Origin: TMED8 sp038125725
GTDB taxonomy: Bacteria; Pseudomonadota; Alphaproteobacteria; Rhodospirillales; Casp-alpha2
Assembly: GCA_038125725.1 (NCBI GenBank)
Contig: JAYPEK010000050.1
Location: 1-27,623, forward strand
Direction of reading: 5' to 3'
DNA length: 27,623 nt
This document shows, in pieces, positions 1 through 6,678 of this stretch (position 1 is the first letter of the stretch; each line of letters begins with the position of its first letter). The notes beneath the pieces were generated by a model that saw only the letters and a list, made by a program, of their open reading frames with translations, had not been told where the DNA came from and made no database searches. Made by a program: the position numbers and the translations under genes.

Positions 1-108
1 ATCCTCCCTTAGGCAATCACCTCAATACGTCCCATGGGCGCTGACGGGGAACACGGCCCGAACAAATAACAACAAAAACTGACTGTATTTTATCGCAGGA
101 AATGACTG

Positions 109-1596
109 CTAGCGGGCCGCCGCCAACAGCGCATCGGCGTCCAGATGCGCCTCCAGGTGCGCCGCCAGTTCGTCCAGGGCCGCCTCCACCCCGGCCTGAT
201 AGGCTGCGCCCTCGCCACGGCCGGCCCTCAACCGAGAGAGAAAGGCCTGGCGAAATCCATCGGCGGCAAACAGCCCGTGTACATAGGTGGCCATCACCCG
301 GCCATCGGCGTTGACGGCGCCGTCGGGCCGGTCCGCGTCGAGCGTCAGCCAGGGCCGGGCGGTGTCGGGACCGGTGGTGACGCCCATGTGCATCTCGTAA
401 CCGACGACGTCCTCACCCGTTACCGCGCGGCCCTCCACCGCCAACAGCGACTTGTCGCCGCCGATTACCGTTTCCACGTCCAGGAGCCCGAGCCCCTCGG
501 TAGCGCCGGGCGGGCCTTCGGTTCCGTCCGGATCGGCGACGCGCCGGCCCAGCATCTGATAGCCGCCGCAGAGCCCCACCACCATGCCGCCACGCCGGTG
601 ATGGGCGGCAATGTCGATGTCCCAGCCCTGGGCCCGCAAGTGCCGAAGATCGGCAAGCGTCGATTTCGAGCCCGGCAGCAACACGACATCGGCATCGCCG
701 GGCAGCGCGCGCCCGGCCTCGACGATCTCGATGCTGACGTCGGGCTCCGCCGCCAGCGGGTCCAGATCGTCGAAGTTGGCGATGCGCGACAGCCGGGGCA
801 CGGCAATCTTGATCGCGCCGGTCGCCCCGCCGCCCTGGTGACGGGCGTCCAGGCTCATGGCGTCCTCGGCCGGCAGCCGTTGCGCGCCCGCGAAATGCGG
901 CACCAGGCCGAAGGCGGGCCAACCCGTGCGCTCGGTGATGATCCTGAGACCGTCGTCGAATAGGCTGGCATCCCCCCGGAACTTGTTCACCACGTAACCC
1001 GCCACGCGGGCGCGCTCGGCTTCCGTCAGAACCGCGTGGGTGCCGACCAGGCTGGCGATGACGCCGCCGCGGTCGATATCGGCGACCAGCACCACCGGCA
1101 CGCCGGCCGCCTCGGCGAAGCCCATGTTGGCGATGTCGCCGGCACGCAGGTTCACTTCGGCGGGACTGCCGGCACCCTCGACCAGAACAAGGTCGCGGCC
1201 GGCACCGATGGTGTGGAAGCTTTCCAGCACCGCTTCCAGCAGTTTCGGCTTCAGCGCATGGAAGTCGCGCGCCTGGGCGTTGCCGGTGACACGGCCCTGC
1301 ACCACCACCTGGGCGCCGATGTCGGACTGCGGCTTCAACAGCACCGGGTTCATGTGCACGTCGGGCTCAAGCCCCGCCGCCATCGCCTGTAGCGCCTGGG
1401 CGCGGCCGATCTCGCCGCCGGTGGGCGTCACGGCGGCATTGTTGGACATATTCTGCGGCTTGAAGGGCGCGACCTTGAGGCCGCGCTGGGTGAATAGCCG
1501 GCACAGGCCCGCCACCAGCAGGGACTTGCCCACGTCGGAGCCCGTCCCCTGCACCATCAGGGCTGGGAACGCCCGGCGCTCAGGCTCAGGGGTCAA
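109..1596 (-). CDS. cobQ: Cobyric acid synthase CobQ/CbiP
   Basis: Glutamine-dependent amidation of adenosylcobyrinic a,c-diamide at its four remaining carboxylates to give cobyric acid, in cytosolic cobalamin synthesis. The 495-residue product has the full family length. An N-terminal dethiobiotin-synthetase-like ATPase half carries GTGSDVGKS at residues 17-25 and KPQNMSNNA from 46. A C-terminal class I amidotransferase half carries the nucleophile in GLCGGYQ (Cys343) and the catalytic His in YVHG (His440). The start is taken as TTG, placing it 11 nt inside the end of the upstream SYLF gene; the next Met (residue 14, 1557) lies immediately before the conserved VQGTGSDVGK and would leave almost no leader. 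It is the last gene of a cobO-lipoprotein-cobQ operon. The family call is firm and the exact start is not. Confidence 0.95.
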   Translation of the reverse strand: MTPEPERRAFPALMVQGTGSDVGKSLLVAGLCRLFTQRGLKVAPFKPQNMSNNAAVTPTGGEIGRAQALQAMAAGLEPDVHMNPVLLKPQSDIGAQVVVQGRVTGNAQARDFHALKPKLLEAVLESFHTIGAGRDLVLVEGAGSPAEVNLRAGDIANMGFAEAAGVPVVLVADIDRGGVIASLVGTHAVLTEAERARVAGYVVNKFRGDASLFDDGLRIITERTGWPAFGLVPHFAGAQRLPAEDAMSLDARHQGGGATGAIKIAVPRLSRIANFDDLDPLAAEPDVSIEIVEAGRALPGDADVVLLPGSKSTLADLRHLRAQGWDIDIAAHHRRGGMVVGLCGGYQMLGRRVADPDGTEGPPGATEGLGLLDVETVIGGDKSLLAVEGRAVTGEDVVGYEMHMGVTTGPDTARPWLTLDADRPDGAVNADGRVMATYVHGLFAADGFRQAFLSRLRAGRGEGAAYQAGVEAALDELAAHLEAHLDADALLAAAR

Positions 1597-2257
1597 GGAC
1601 CTGCTTCAACGCATCGGCGAGGCCGGTCTGAAACCCACCGGCCAAAATGGCGTCCGGCGTTGCCCCCTTGCCGTAGACGATCTCGTTGTAGTCGCGTCGC
1701 GTCACCATCACCGCGCCCTCCAGCGAGCCGCCGATATAGGCGCCGATATTGGGCTGCGCGATAGCAACGATATCGGCGCCCAGGTTGGACGTGGTCGAAG
1801 CTTCGGCGCCGATGCCGGTAAACACCGCCGCGGCGCCGATGTCGGCGCCGAATTTGCCCTGATGGCGGATCACCGAATTGACGGCTTTCTCGCTCCGGAG
1901 GATCAGGATGATGGCCGTGTCCTGCACGCCGATCTGCAGACCGACGCTGCCCGCCACCAGGGTGTGGAAGGTGGGATCGGTCCAGCCGCCGCCGGGCTTG
2001 CGCTTCATCAAGACGCCGTCGCCAGCCTCGGCGCCGCCGACCCAACTGACCTTGAGGACCGCCGGCAGCACCATGACGCCGGCCGCGCCCTCCATGTATT
2101 CGCGGTAGCGCTTGATCTTCTCGGTCTTGTCGAATTTCTTCACCGTCGCCACCGATTGGGCGATCAGTTCCTTTACCGTGTCCGGTGTCGGCGTGCGGGT
2201 GGTGGTGCAGCCCGTGGCCAACAACGCCATGACGAAAAGGAGCGCCAGGCGCCGCAT
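1586..2257 (-). CDS. SYLF-domain (Ysc84-like) lipoprotein
   Basis: A 223-residue lipoprotein. The N-terminus has a short hydrophobic signal and a lipobox LATGC with the lipidated Cys at residue 17. The rest is a SYLF/Ysc84 domain: EGAAGVMVLPAVLKVSW, a WTDPTFHTLVAGSVGLQIGVQ segment and a C-terminal IGAYIGGSLEGAVM region typical of this lipid-binding family. Biochemical work on other family members points to phosphoinositide or lipid binding; the bacterial role is largely unknown. The start ATG overlaps the cobO stop (ATGA) and the end overlaps the cobQ start, so it is translationally embedded in a cobalamin operon although nothing in it suggests a cobalamin function. An internal Met with a signal peptide was chosen over the longer open frame, whose extra 105 residues read as low-complexity shadow sequence. 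Confidence 0.9.
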   Translation of the reverse strand: MRRLALLFVMALLATGCTTTRTPTPDTVKELIAQSVATVKKFDKTEKIKRYREYMEGAAGVMVLPAVLKVSWVGGAEAGDGVLMKRKPGGGWTDPTFHTLVAGSVGLQIGVQDTAIILILRSEKAVNSVIRHQGKFGADIGAAAVFTGIGAEASTTSNLGADIVAIAQPNIGAYIGGSLEGAVMVTRRDYNEIVYGKGATPDAILAGGFQTGLADALKQVLDP

Positions 2258-2889
2258 CAGAATTCGATCCCCTTCTGCGCCTTGACGCCGGCGCGGAACG
2301 GATGCTTGACCATGGTCATTTCGGTCACCAGATCGGCGGCGTCCATCAGTTCGTCCTTGGCGTTGCGGCCGGTGACCACCACGTGCAGCATTTCCGGCTT
2401 GGCCGATAGCGTTGCCACCACATCGTCGATATCCAGGTTGCCGTAGCGCAGCGGGATATTGAGTTCGTCCAGGATAACCATGTCGTAGTCGCCGGACGCC
2501 ATCATCTCCTTCGACGTGGCCCAGGCACTCTCCGCCGCCTGGATGTCGCGCTTCCGATCCTGGGTATCCCAACTGAAACCCTCGCCCATGGCCTTGATGG
2601 TCACCTGATCGGGGAAGGCCTCCAGCACCACGCGCTCTCCGGTCTCCCAGACCCCCTTGACGAACTGCACGATGCCTACCTTCATGCCGTTGCCGATGGC
2701 GCGCACGGCGAGCCCCATGGCGGCGGTCGACTTGCCCTTGCCCTTGCCGGTATGGACGATCAACAGCCCCTTCTCGATGGTCTTGGTGGCGATGATCTTG
2801 TCGCGCGCCGCCTTCTTCTTGGCCATCTTCTCGGCATGGCGCTGGTTCAGTTCGTCTTCGCTCGCGTCCGGTTTGGAATTTTCGCTCAT
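2257..2889 (-). CDS. cobO: Cob(I)yrinic acid a,c-diamide adenosyltransferase CobO/BtuR
   Basis: Transfers the 5'-deoxyadenosyl group of ATP to the cobalt of cob(I)yrinic acid diamide or cobalamin. The product is 210 residues, normal for the family. A charged N-terminal helix (LNQRHAEKMAKKKAARDK) precedes the P-loop GKGKGKS at residues 48-54, followed by VQFVKG, GEGFSWDTQD and the VILDELN motif. The start at 2889 gives the usual short acidic N-terminus. An alternative ATG at 2943 would add 18 residues and would overlap the start codon of the divergent DUF3179 gene within one CATG, so it is less likely. The Shine-Dalgarno is weak at both. It is the first gene of the operon, joined to the lipoprotein by an ATGA overlap. 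Confidence 0.95.
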   Translation of the reverse strand: MSENSKPDASEDELNQRHAEKMAKKKAARDKIIATKTIEKGLLIVHTGKGKGKSTAAMGLAVRAIGNGMKVGIVQFVKGVWETGERVVLEAFPDQVTIKAMGEGFSWDTQDRKRDIQAAESAWATSKEMMASGDYDMVILDELNIPLRYGNLDIDDVVATLSAKPEMLHVVVTGRNAKDELMDAADLVTEMTMVKHPFRAGVKAQKGIEF

Positions 2890-2941
2890 GGAGGGGTCCG
2901 CCCGTTTGTACCTGTCACCCTGTTTGGGTACCATCTCGGAC

Positions 2942-3964
2942 ATGTGTCAGGCAAGGTCAGGTTTGGGTCCATCGGCCGCCGTCGCGGCTCTGCTGGCCGC
3001 CGTAATGCTGGCGCCCGCCAGCGCGCTGGCATTGAAGGAAAACGTCCAGCATTGGGCCAGGGAGTTCCCGAAAACCGACTTCACCCAGCGCCGCATCCAG
3101 CTCTCCGAGATCCGCGCCGACGGTGCCGGGCGCGATTCGATCCCGCCCATCAAGCGGCCGCGTTTCCAGCCGGTGAAATCGGTCAAGGGAATCGGCGACC
3201 TGGAGCCGGTGATCGGCCTTTCCATCGGCGACGAAGCGCGCGCCTATCCGCTGCGCATGATGGTCTGGCACGAACTGGTCAACGATATCGTCGCCGGCAC
3301 GCCCATCCTGATCAGCTATTCTCCGCTCTGCGCCTCGTTCGCCGTCTATGGGCGCCGTATCGAGGGCATGCCGCTGGTGTTCGGCAATACCGGCCGGCTC
3401 AGGAATCTGGACCAGCTGATCTACGACCGCTCGACCGAGACCTGGTGGCAACGCTTCACCGGCGAAGCGGTCATCGGCCACCATGCGGGCCAGAAACTCA
3501 CACGCCAGCCGGCGCGCCTGGAAAGCCTGTTCAAGTTCCGCGAACGCCATCCCGACGGCCAGGTGCTGGTGCCGGCAAACCCGAAAGCCTTCCCCTACGG
3601 CACCACGCCCTACGTGCGCATGGACACCTCCAAGGGTGAAGGCCTTCCGGACGTGAAACTGCCGATCAGCGTCAGGCCCTTCGACCGGGTGGTGCAGGTC
3701 GGCGGCGAGGCCTGGACGGTGGAAGGGCTCAAGGTCCGGGGCGACGTCGAGCAAAAGGACCTGTTCATCTGGTGGGAACCGGGACAGAACTCCGTCCACG
3801 ACACCAAGTGGATCAGCTTCGGCCGCGATATCGGCAACGTCGTGGCCAGGCGCCCGAGCGGCATCGCCGGCACGCCCTTGAGCGATTGGGCCGACACCGC
3901 CTACGACGTGCCCTTCGCCTTCGCCTACAAGCTGTTCAATCCGAAAGGCCGGATCAGGGACTAG
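2942..3964 (+). CDS. DUF3179 domain-containing exported protein
   Basis: A 340-residue protein of the DUF3179 family. The N-terminus (about 25 residues, ending near ASALA) is a Sec-type signal peptide, so the mature protein is probably periplasmic. Family hallmarks follow: IPPIKRPRFQPV, ARAYPLRMMVWHELVND, the SYSPLC segment (the family usually reads TYCPLC), FGNTGRL, DRSTETWWQRFTGEAVIG and a late DTKWISFGRD. No enzyme activity is established for the family. The ATG at 2942 was chosen because it begins the signal peptide; the frame is open further upstream, but that part lies opposite cobO. It is transcribed away from cobO, and its stop shares a CTAG palindrome with the convergent PhyH gene. 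Confidence 0.88.
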   Translation: MCQARSGLGPSAAVAALLAAVMLAPASALALKENVQHWAREFPKTDFTQRRIQLSEIRADGAGRDSIPPIKRPRFQPVKSVKGIGDLEPVIGLSIGDEARAYPLRMMVWHELVNDIVAGTPILISYSPLCASFAVYGRRIEGMPLVFGNTGRLRNLDQLIYDRSTETWWQRFTGEAVIGHHAGQKLTRQPARLESLFKFRERHPDGQVLVPANPKAFPYGTTPYVRMDTSKGEGLPDVKLPISVRPFDRVVQVGGEAWTVEGLKVRGDVEQKDLFIWWEPGQNSVHDTKWISFGRDIGNVVARRPSGIAGTPLSDWADTAYDVPFAFAYKLFNPKGRIRD

Positions 3965-4734
3965 ACTCGGAATTCCGCCGCGCCGCGCCCCTGGCCGGCC
4001 TTGTTCGGCGCATAGCTGGCCCACTTGTCGGCATAGTAGCGCGCCCGCAGGTCGCCCGCCGATTCTCGGTTGAAGGTGAGGAAGATGTTGCGCCGGGGGC
4101 GGTCCGACGTATTCGGCGGCGAGCCATGCGGCACGTAGGAATCGAAAAAGATGACGTCGCCGGGGTCGGCCTCGATCAAGCTGAATTCGCCGGCCGGCTC
4201 GTAGGGCGGGTCGGCTTCGGTGATCGGCTTCCATTCCTCGGTCATCAGGTCGGCGTGCGGATAGTTGCCGGAACTCATGAAGCTCAAGGCGGCGTTGTCC
4301 TCGCGGTTGGCGTCGATGGCGATGGCAAGGGTGATGAAGAAATCCGTATACTTGTTCCAGCCCGCCGCCTGGTCCTGGTGCAGCTTGTCGGCGCGGCAGC
4401 CGGGGAGCTTGTAGTTGATCTTCTCCTTGAACAGCACCGGCGCCTCGCCCAACAGGTCCGTCAGCACCGCCGTCACCTCGGGCGAAACCAGGAGCCGGGT
4501 CATCTCCGGATTGATCTCGTCACCGACGATGTTTTCGATCCTGACCAGCACGTCATCGCCGGTGAGGACGCTTTGCTCGTAGTACTTGGCCTCGTGGCCG
4601 GGTTCCGGTTCCTTGGCCTGCAGGTCGTCGGCCCAGGCCGAAACCTTGGCCATGGTGTCCGCGTCGAACATCCCCTTGACGACGATGAACCCCTTTTCCC
4701 TGAACTCCCGTACCTGGTCTTCGGTCAACGGCAT
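3961..4734 (-). CDS. Phytanoyl-CoA dioxygenase (PhyH) family protein
   Basis: A non-haem Fe(II)/2-oxoglutarate-dependent oxygenase of 257 residues. The metal triad is visible as His119-x-Asp121 in LHQDQAAGW and His203 in VPHGSPPNTS. Arg214/Arg215 lie about 11 residues later, where the family places its 2-oxoglutarate-binding Arg. GDVIFFDSYVPHGS is the usual double-stranded beta-helix strand. The substrate cannot be told from the sequence; bacterial relatives hydroxylate many small molecules. The start at 4734 was preferred over the longer frame to 4845 because AGGAG lies about 8 nt upstream and MPLTEDQVREF is the normal family start. The upstream region holds a perfect TGACCTAGGTCA palindrome that may be an operator. 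Confidence 0.9.
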   Translation of the reverse strand: MPLTEDQVREFREKGFIVVKGMFDADTMAKVSAWADDLQAKEPEPGHEAKYYEQSVLTGDDVLVRIENIVGDEINPEMTRLLVSPEVTAVLTDLLGEAPVLFKEKINYKLPGCRADKLHQDQAAGWNKYTDFFITLAIAIDANREDNAALSFMSSGNYPHADLMTEEWKPITEADPPYEPAGEFSLIEADPGDVIFFDSYVPHGSPPNTSDRPRRNIFLTFNRESAGDLRARYYADKWASYAPNKAGQGRGAAEFRV

Positions 4735-4797
4735 GGCGCGCTCCTGTTCGCGAAACAATAGAGACGCCATTGATAGCGCCGGAACGCCGGTTTGGGA

Positions 4798-4811
4798 TTG
4801 ACCTAGGTCAG
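4798..4811. promoter_or_regulatory. FNR/CRP-type palindromic box TTGACCTAGGTCAG
   Basis: Positions 4799-4810 form a perfect 12-bp palindrome, TGACCTAGGTCA, within TTGACCTAGGTCAG. The layout TTGAN-N4-NTCAA resembles FNR/FixK/Dnr-family operators. It lies between the minus-strand PhyH gene and the plus-strand orphan gene. The same bases could form a plus-strand sigma70-like -35 (TTGACC, 4798-4803), with TGCTAT at 4821-4826 after a 17-bp spacer. Assignment to a particular regulator is inference. Confidence 0.4.
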
Positions 4812-4902
4812 GGGGCGCAATGCTATCCCTTTGACCATCGAACACTCACCCGCATGTCAAATCGCGATGATTAACCCATTCACCGTTTGACTATGAGAGG
4901 CA

Positions 4903-4936
4903 AATTCAGTGAATTACTGCCAGCAAATTACTGAAT
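4903..4936. repeat. Direct and inverted repeat cluster before the orphan gene
   Basis: AATTACTG occurs twice (4912-4919 and 4926-4933, 14-bp period), and ATTCAGT (4904-4910) pairs with ACTGAAT (4930-4936). The cluster ends on the start codon of the A+T-rich gene that follows. It could be an operator, an mRNA hairpin covering the start, or the scar of an insertion. Confidence 0.4.
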
Positions 4937-5579
4937 GGGAATTGTTGTGAAACTCACCTTTTCAAACGTCCAACCAGCAGGCCCAGGAATTTGGATCGCG
5001 TCTCTTCCTCCGTACGACGCCGCCCGTTTTGGGAACAATGCGCCGATAATTGGTGAGCGCAGTGTCATTGGCGTGGAGGCCCCTCACTTCGAATCAAAGA
5101 CACATTCGCTCTCAGTCGGATTAGATAACCTGCAAACCTTGTGTGTTGGCCAAGACGAGCGTGTCGTGTTCATCGACCTAGGCACTGAAAGCTCATCTCA
5201 AACCAGTCTTCAGGACGATGAAGAATTGCCGGAATCTTCTGCGGACGAGGAATTCTTGGAAGCATGCCGGTCTCATCTCCCTGAAAAAATGACCAAGATA
5301 ATCATTAGGGTATTAAACGCCGTGAGAGAGCGATATGAATTCAAACTGATCGAAGGAAATGGTCGAAAATGGACCTCCGCACCATCAAATTTCCTCGCAA
5401 TAACAATTCAAAATCAAAAGAAGCAATTTCTAATATCTGTCAAAGCTGACCCTTCTGTGCACTCGTTCGCACGGATCAATCTGAAACAAAGCCGCCGACC
5501 GTATTGTGAATTTCATCTGAATTCTGTTTCTCAGATTGAAGAGACAGTTATGGTTATTTTGGCTTCGGCGAAGTATTAA
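4935..5579 (+). CDS. Hypothetical protein, A+T-rich, probably acquired
   Basis: A 214-residue protein that I do not recognise. The N-terminal half is beta-rich (KLTFSNVQPAGPGIWIASLPPYD) and the middle is very acidic (residues about 85-105, with many Asp, Glu and Ser). The C-terminal half (from about residue 120) has alternating strands and helices with FLAITIQNQKKQFLISVK and a closing helix. That half is vaguely like small alpha/beta domains seen beside restriction and defence genes, but the resemblance is too weak to name. There is no signal peptide or membrane segment. Base composition and codon use are clearly more A+T-rich than both flanks, suggesting horizontal transfer. A GTG at 4947 is an alternative start, with GGGA upstream. 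No neighbour shares its strand, so it appears monocistronic. Confidence 0.65.
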   Translation: MGIVVKLTFSNVQPAGPGIWIASLPPYDAARFGNNAPIIGERSVIGVEAPHFESKTHSLSVGLDNLQTLCVGQDERVVFIDLGTESSSQTSLQDDEELPESSADEEFLEACRSHLPEKMTKIIIRVLNAVRERYEFKLIEGNGRKWTSAPSNFLAITIQNQKKQFLISVKADPSVHSFARINLKQSRRPYCEFHLNSVSQIEETVMVILASAKY

Positions 5580-5587
5580 ATCCGCTC

Positions 5588-5601
5588 GTCTCAAAAGAGA
5601 C
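5588..5601. terminator. Small hairpin after the orphan gene
   Basis: GTCTC and GAGAC (5588-5592 and 5597-5601) flank an AAAA loop just after the stop of the orphan gene. A wider CCTGGG/CCCAGG pair lies further on. No T-run follows on either strand, so a terminator role is tentative. Confidence 0.25.
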
Positions 5602-5644
5602 ACCTGGGATATGCAATCAATTTCGGCAAAACAATGCCCAGGTT

Positions 5645-6646
5645 TCAATTTGGTTTCGTGCCGTGGATGCGCGCCAGCGTTCCTTCAATGAAGGGCGAAA
5701 CCGCGACGCTCTCAAAGCCCGCCTGTTCGAAGTAGCCGATGCAGTCGGCCTCGGTATGCGCCAATCCCAGCGTCTCGCCGATGGCCTGCGCCAACCCCCA
5801 ATAGGCCGGGCCGATGGGGCCGGAGCGGTCGTCGTCGAGCGTCTCGCCGATCAGGTGCATCTCGCCGCCGGGCTGCAGCGCATCGAAGGCCTTTTGGACG
5901 ATGCTCGCGATCATTTCGCGCCCGTACATGGGCAGGTTGGACGCCATGATCACCACATCGGCGCCTTCGGGGAAGGCATCCTTGGTGAAATCGCCGCCAA
6001 CGGCGGTGACACGATCCGAGACGCCATTTTCGGCGATGAATTCCCGTGCGACTTCGGCCACCGGGGGTAGGTCGAAAACGACCGCCATGATCTCCGGATA
6101 GGCCTTGGCAGCATTGATGCAATAGGCGCCAGAACCGCCGCCGAGATCGAGGATCTTCCGACGCCCGGTCAAGTCCACCTGCTTGACGAAGCGCCGGCCC
6201 GCGCCCATGCCGATGGAATAGGTCGCCTGGTGATAGGCGCGGGCGTCGTCGACGGTGAAATCGCCGATCGGGCCCAGCACCCTGAGTTCGCCGGCCCGCA
6301 GGTGCTCGGTCAGTTGGCCCCAATCGTTCCACTGCGGCTTGTTGAACAGCATCCAGGGCCCGGCGTAGCGCGGGCTGCCTTCCACCAGGAAGCGCGCCAC
6401 GTCGGGTGCGTTGACGAAGCGTCCCTCCTCGAGGCTGACCAGGTCCATGGCGGTGAGCAGCACCAAAAGGCGCTCGGCGTTGACCGGATGGATACGGACG
6501 CGCTCGGCCACCGCCTCGATGGTATCGGCGCCGGCATCGATGGCGGTAAAGATGCCGAGTTCCACCGCCGACATCAGTGCCGCCGAGCGCCCAAAGCCCT
6601 GCACGATGTTCTGCAAGCGCACGCTGTCGATCGGTTTCTCGGCCAT
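5645..6646 (-). CDS. SAM-dependent O-methyltransferase (acetylserotonin OMT-like family)
   Basis: A 333-residue class I methyltransferase of the plant/bacterial O-methyltransferase type. Residues about 5-85 form the dimerisation winged helix (SAALMSAVELGIFTAI, then HPVNAERLLVLLTAMDLV). The SAM-binding motif ILDLGGGSGAYCI starts at residue 165, followed by VVFDLPPVAEVA, a GDF motif and a late YFEQAGFESVAVSPF. Substrates in the family are phenols, quinones, polyketides and similar small molecules; none can be assigned here. It lies 32 bp downstream of the asparagine synthetase-like gene on the same strand, so the two are probably cotranscribed. Confidence 0.88.
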   Translation of the reverse strand: MAEKPIDSVRLQNIVQGFGRSAALMSAVELGIFTAIDAGADTIEAVAERVRIHPVNAERLLVLLTAMDLVSLEEGRFVNAPDVARFLVEGSPRYAGPWMLFNKPQWNDWGQLTEHLRAGELRVLGPIGDFTVDDARAYHQATYSIGMGAGRRFVKQVDLTGRRKILDLGGGSGAYCINAAKAYPEIMAVVFDLPPVAEVAREFIAENGVSDRVTAVGGDFTKDAFPEGADVVIMASNLPMYGREMIASIVQKAFDALQPGGEMHLIGETLDDDRSGPIGPAYWGLAQAIGETLGLAHTEADCIGYFEQAGFESVAVSPFIEGTLARIHGTKPN

Positions 6647-6678
6647 GGTTCCCTCCCCTTGTTTCGGCGTCAGGCCGC

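Noticed and set aside
1..108. Possible small gene or RNA at the left edge
   Set aside because: A short A+T-rich tract with no ribosome site, no frame and no convincing hairpin.
942..971. TGATCC inside cobQ as an RpoE promoter
   Set aside because: No TA-starting -10 at 18 bp, inside a coding region, and on the strand opposite to the gene.
1040..2446. Plus-strand frame of 468 codons across cobQ, the lipoprotein and cobO
   Set aside because: It runs antisense through three well-identified genes; no domain and no ribosome site.
2890..2960. Cobalamin riboswitch ahead of cobO
   Set aside because: The interval is only about 50 bp and lacks the conserved B12-box core; no riboswitch was seen near the operon in this window.
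2957..4234. Minus-strand frame of 425 codons opposite DUF3179
   Set aside because: Mirror frame of DUF3179 and out of frame with PhyH; low-complexity Arg/Gly/Ala composition.
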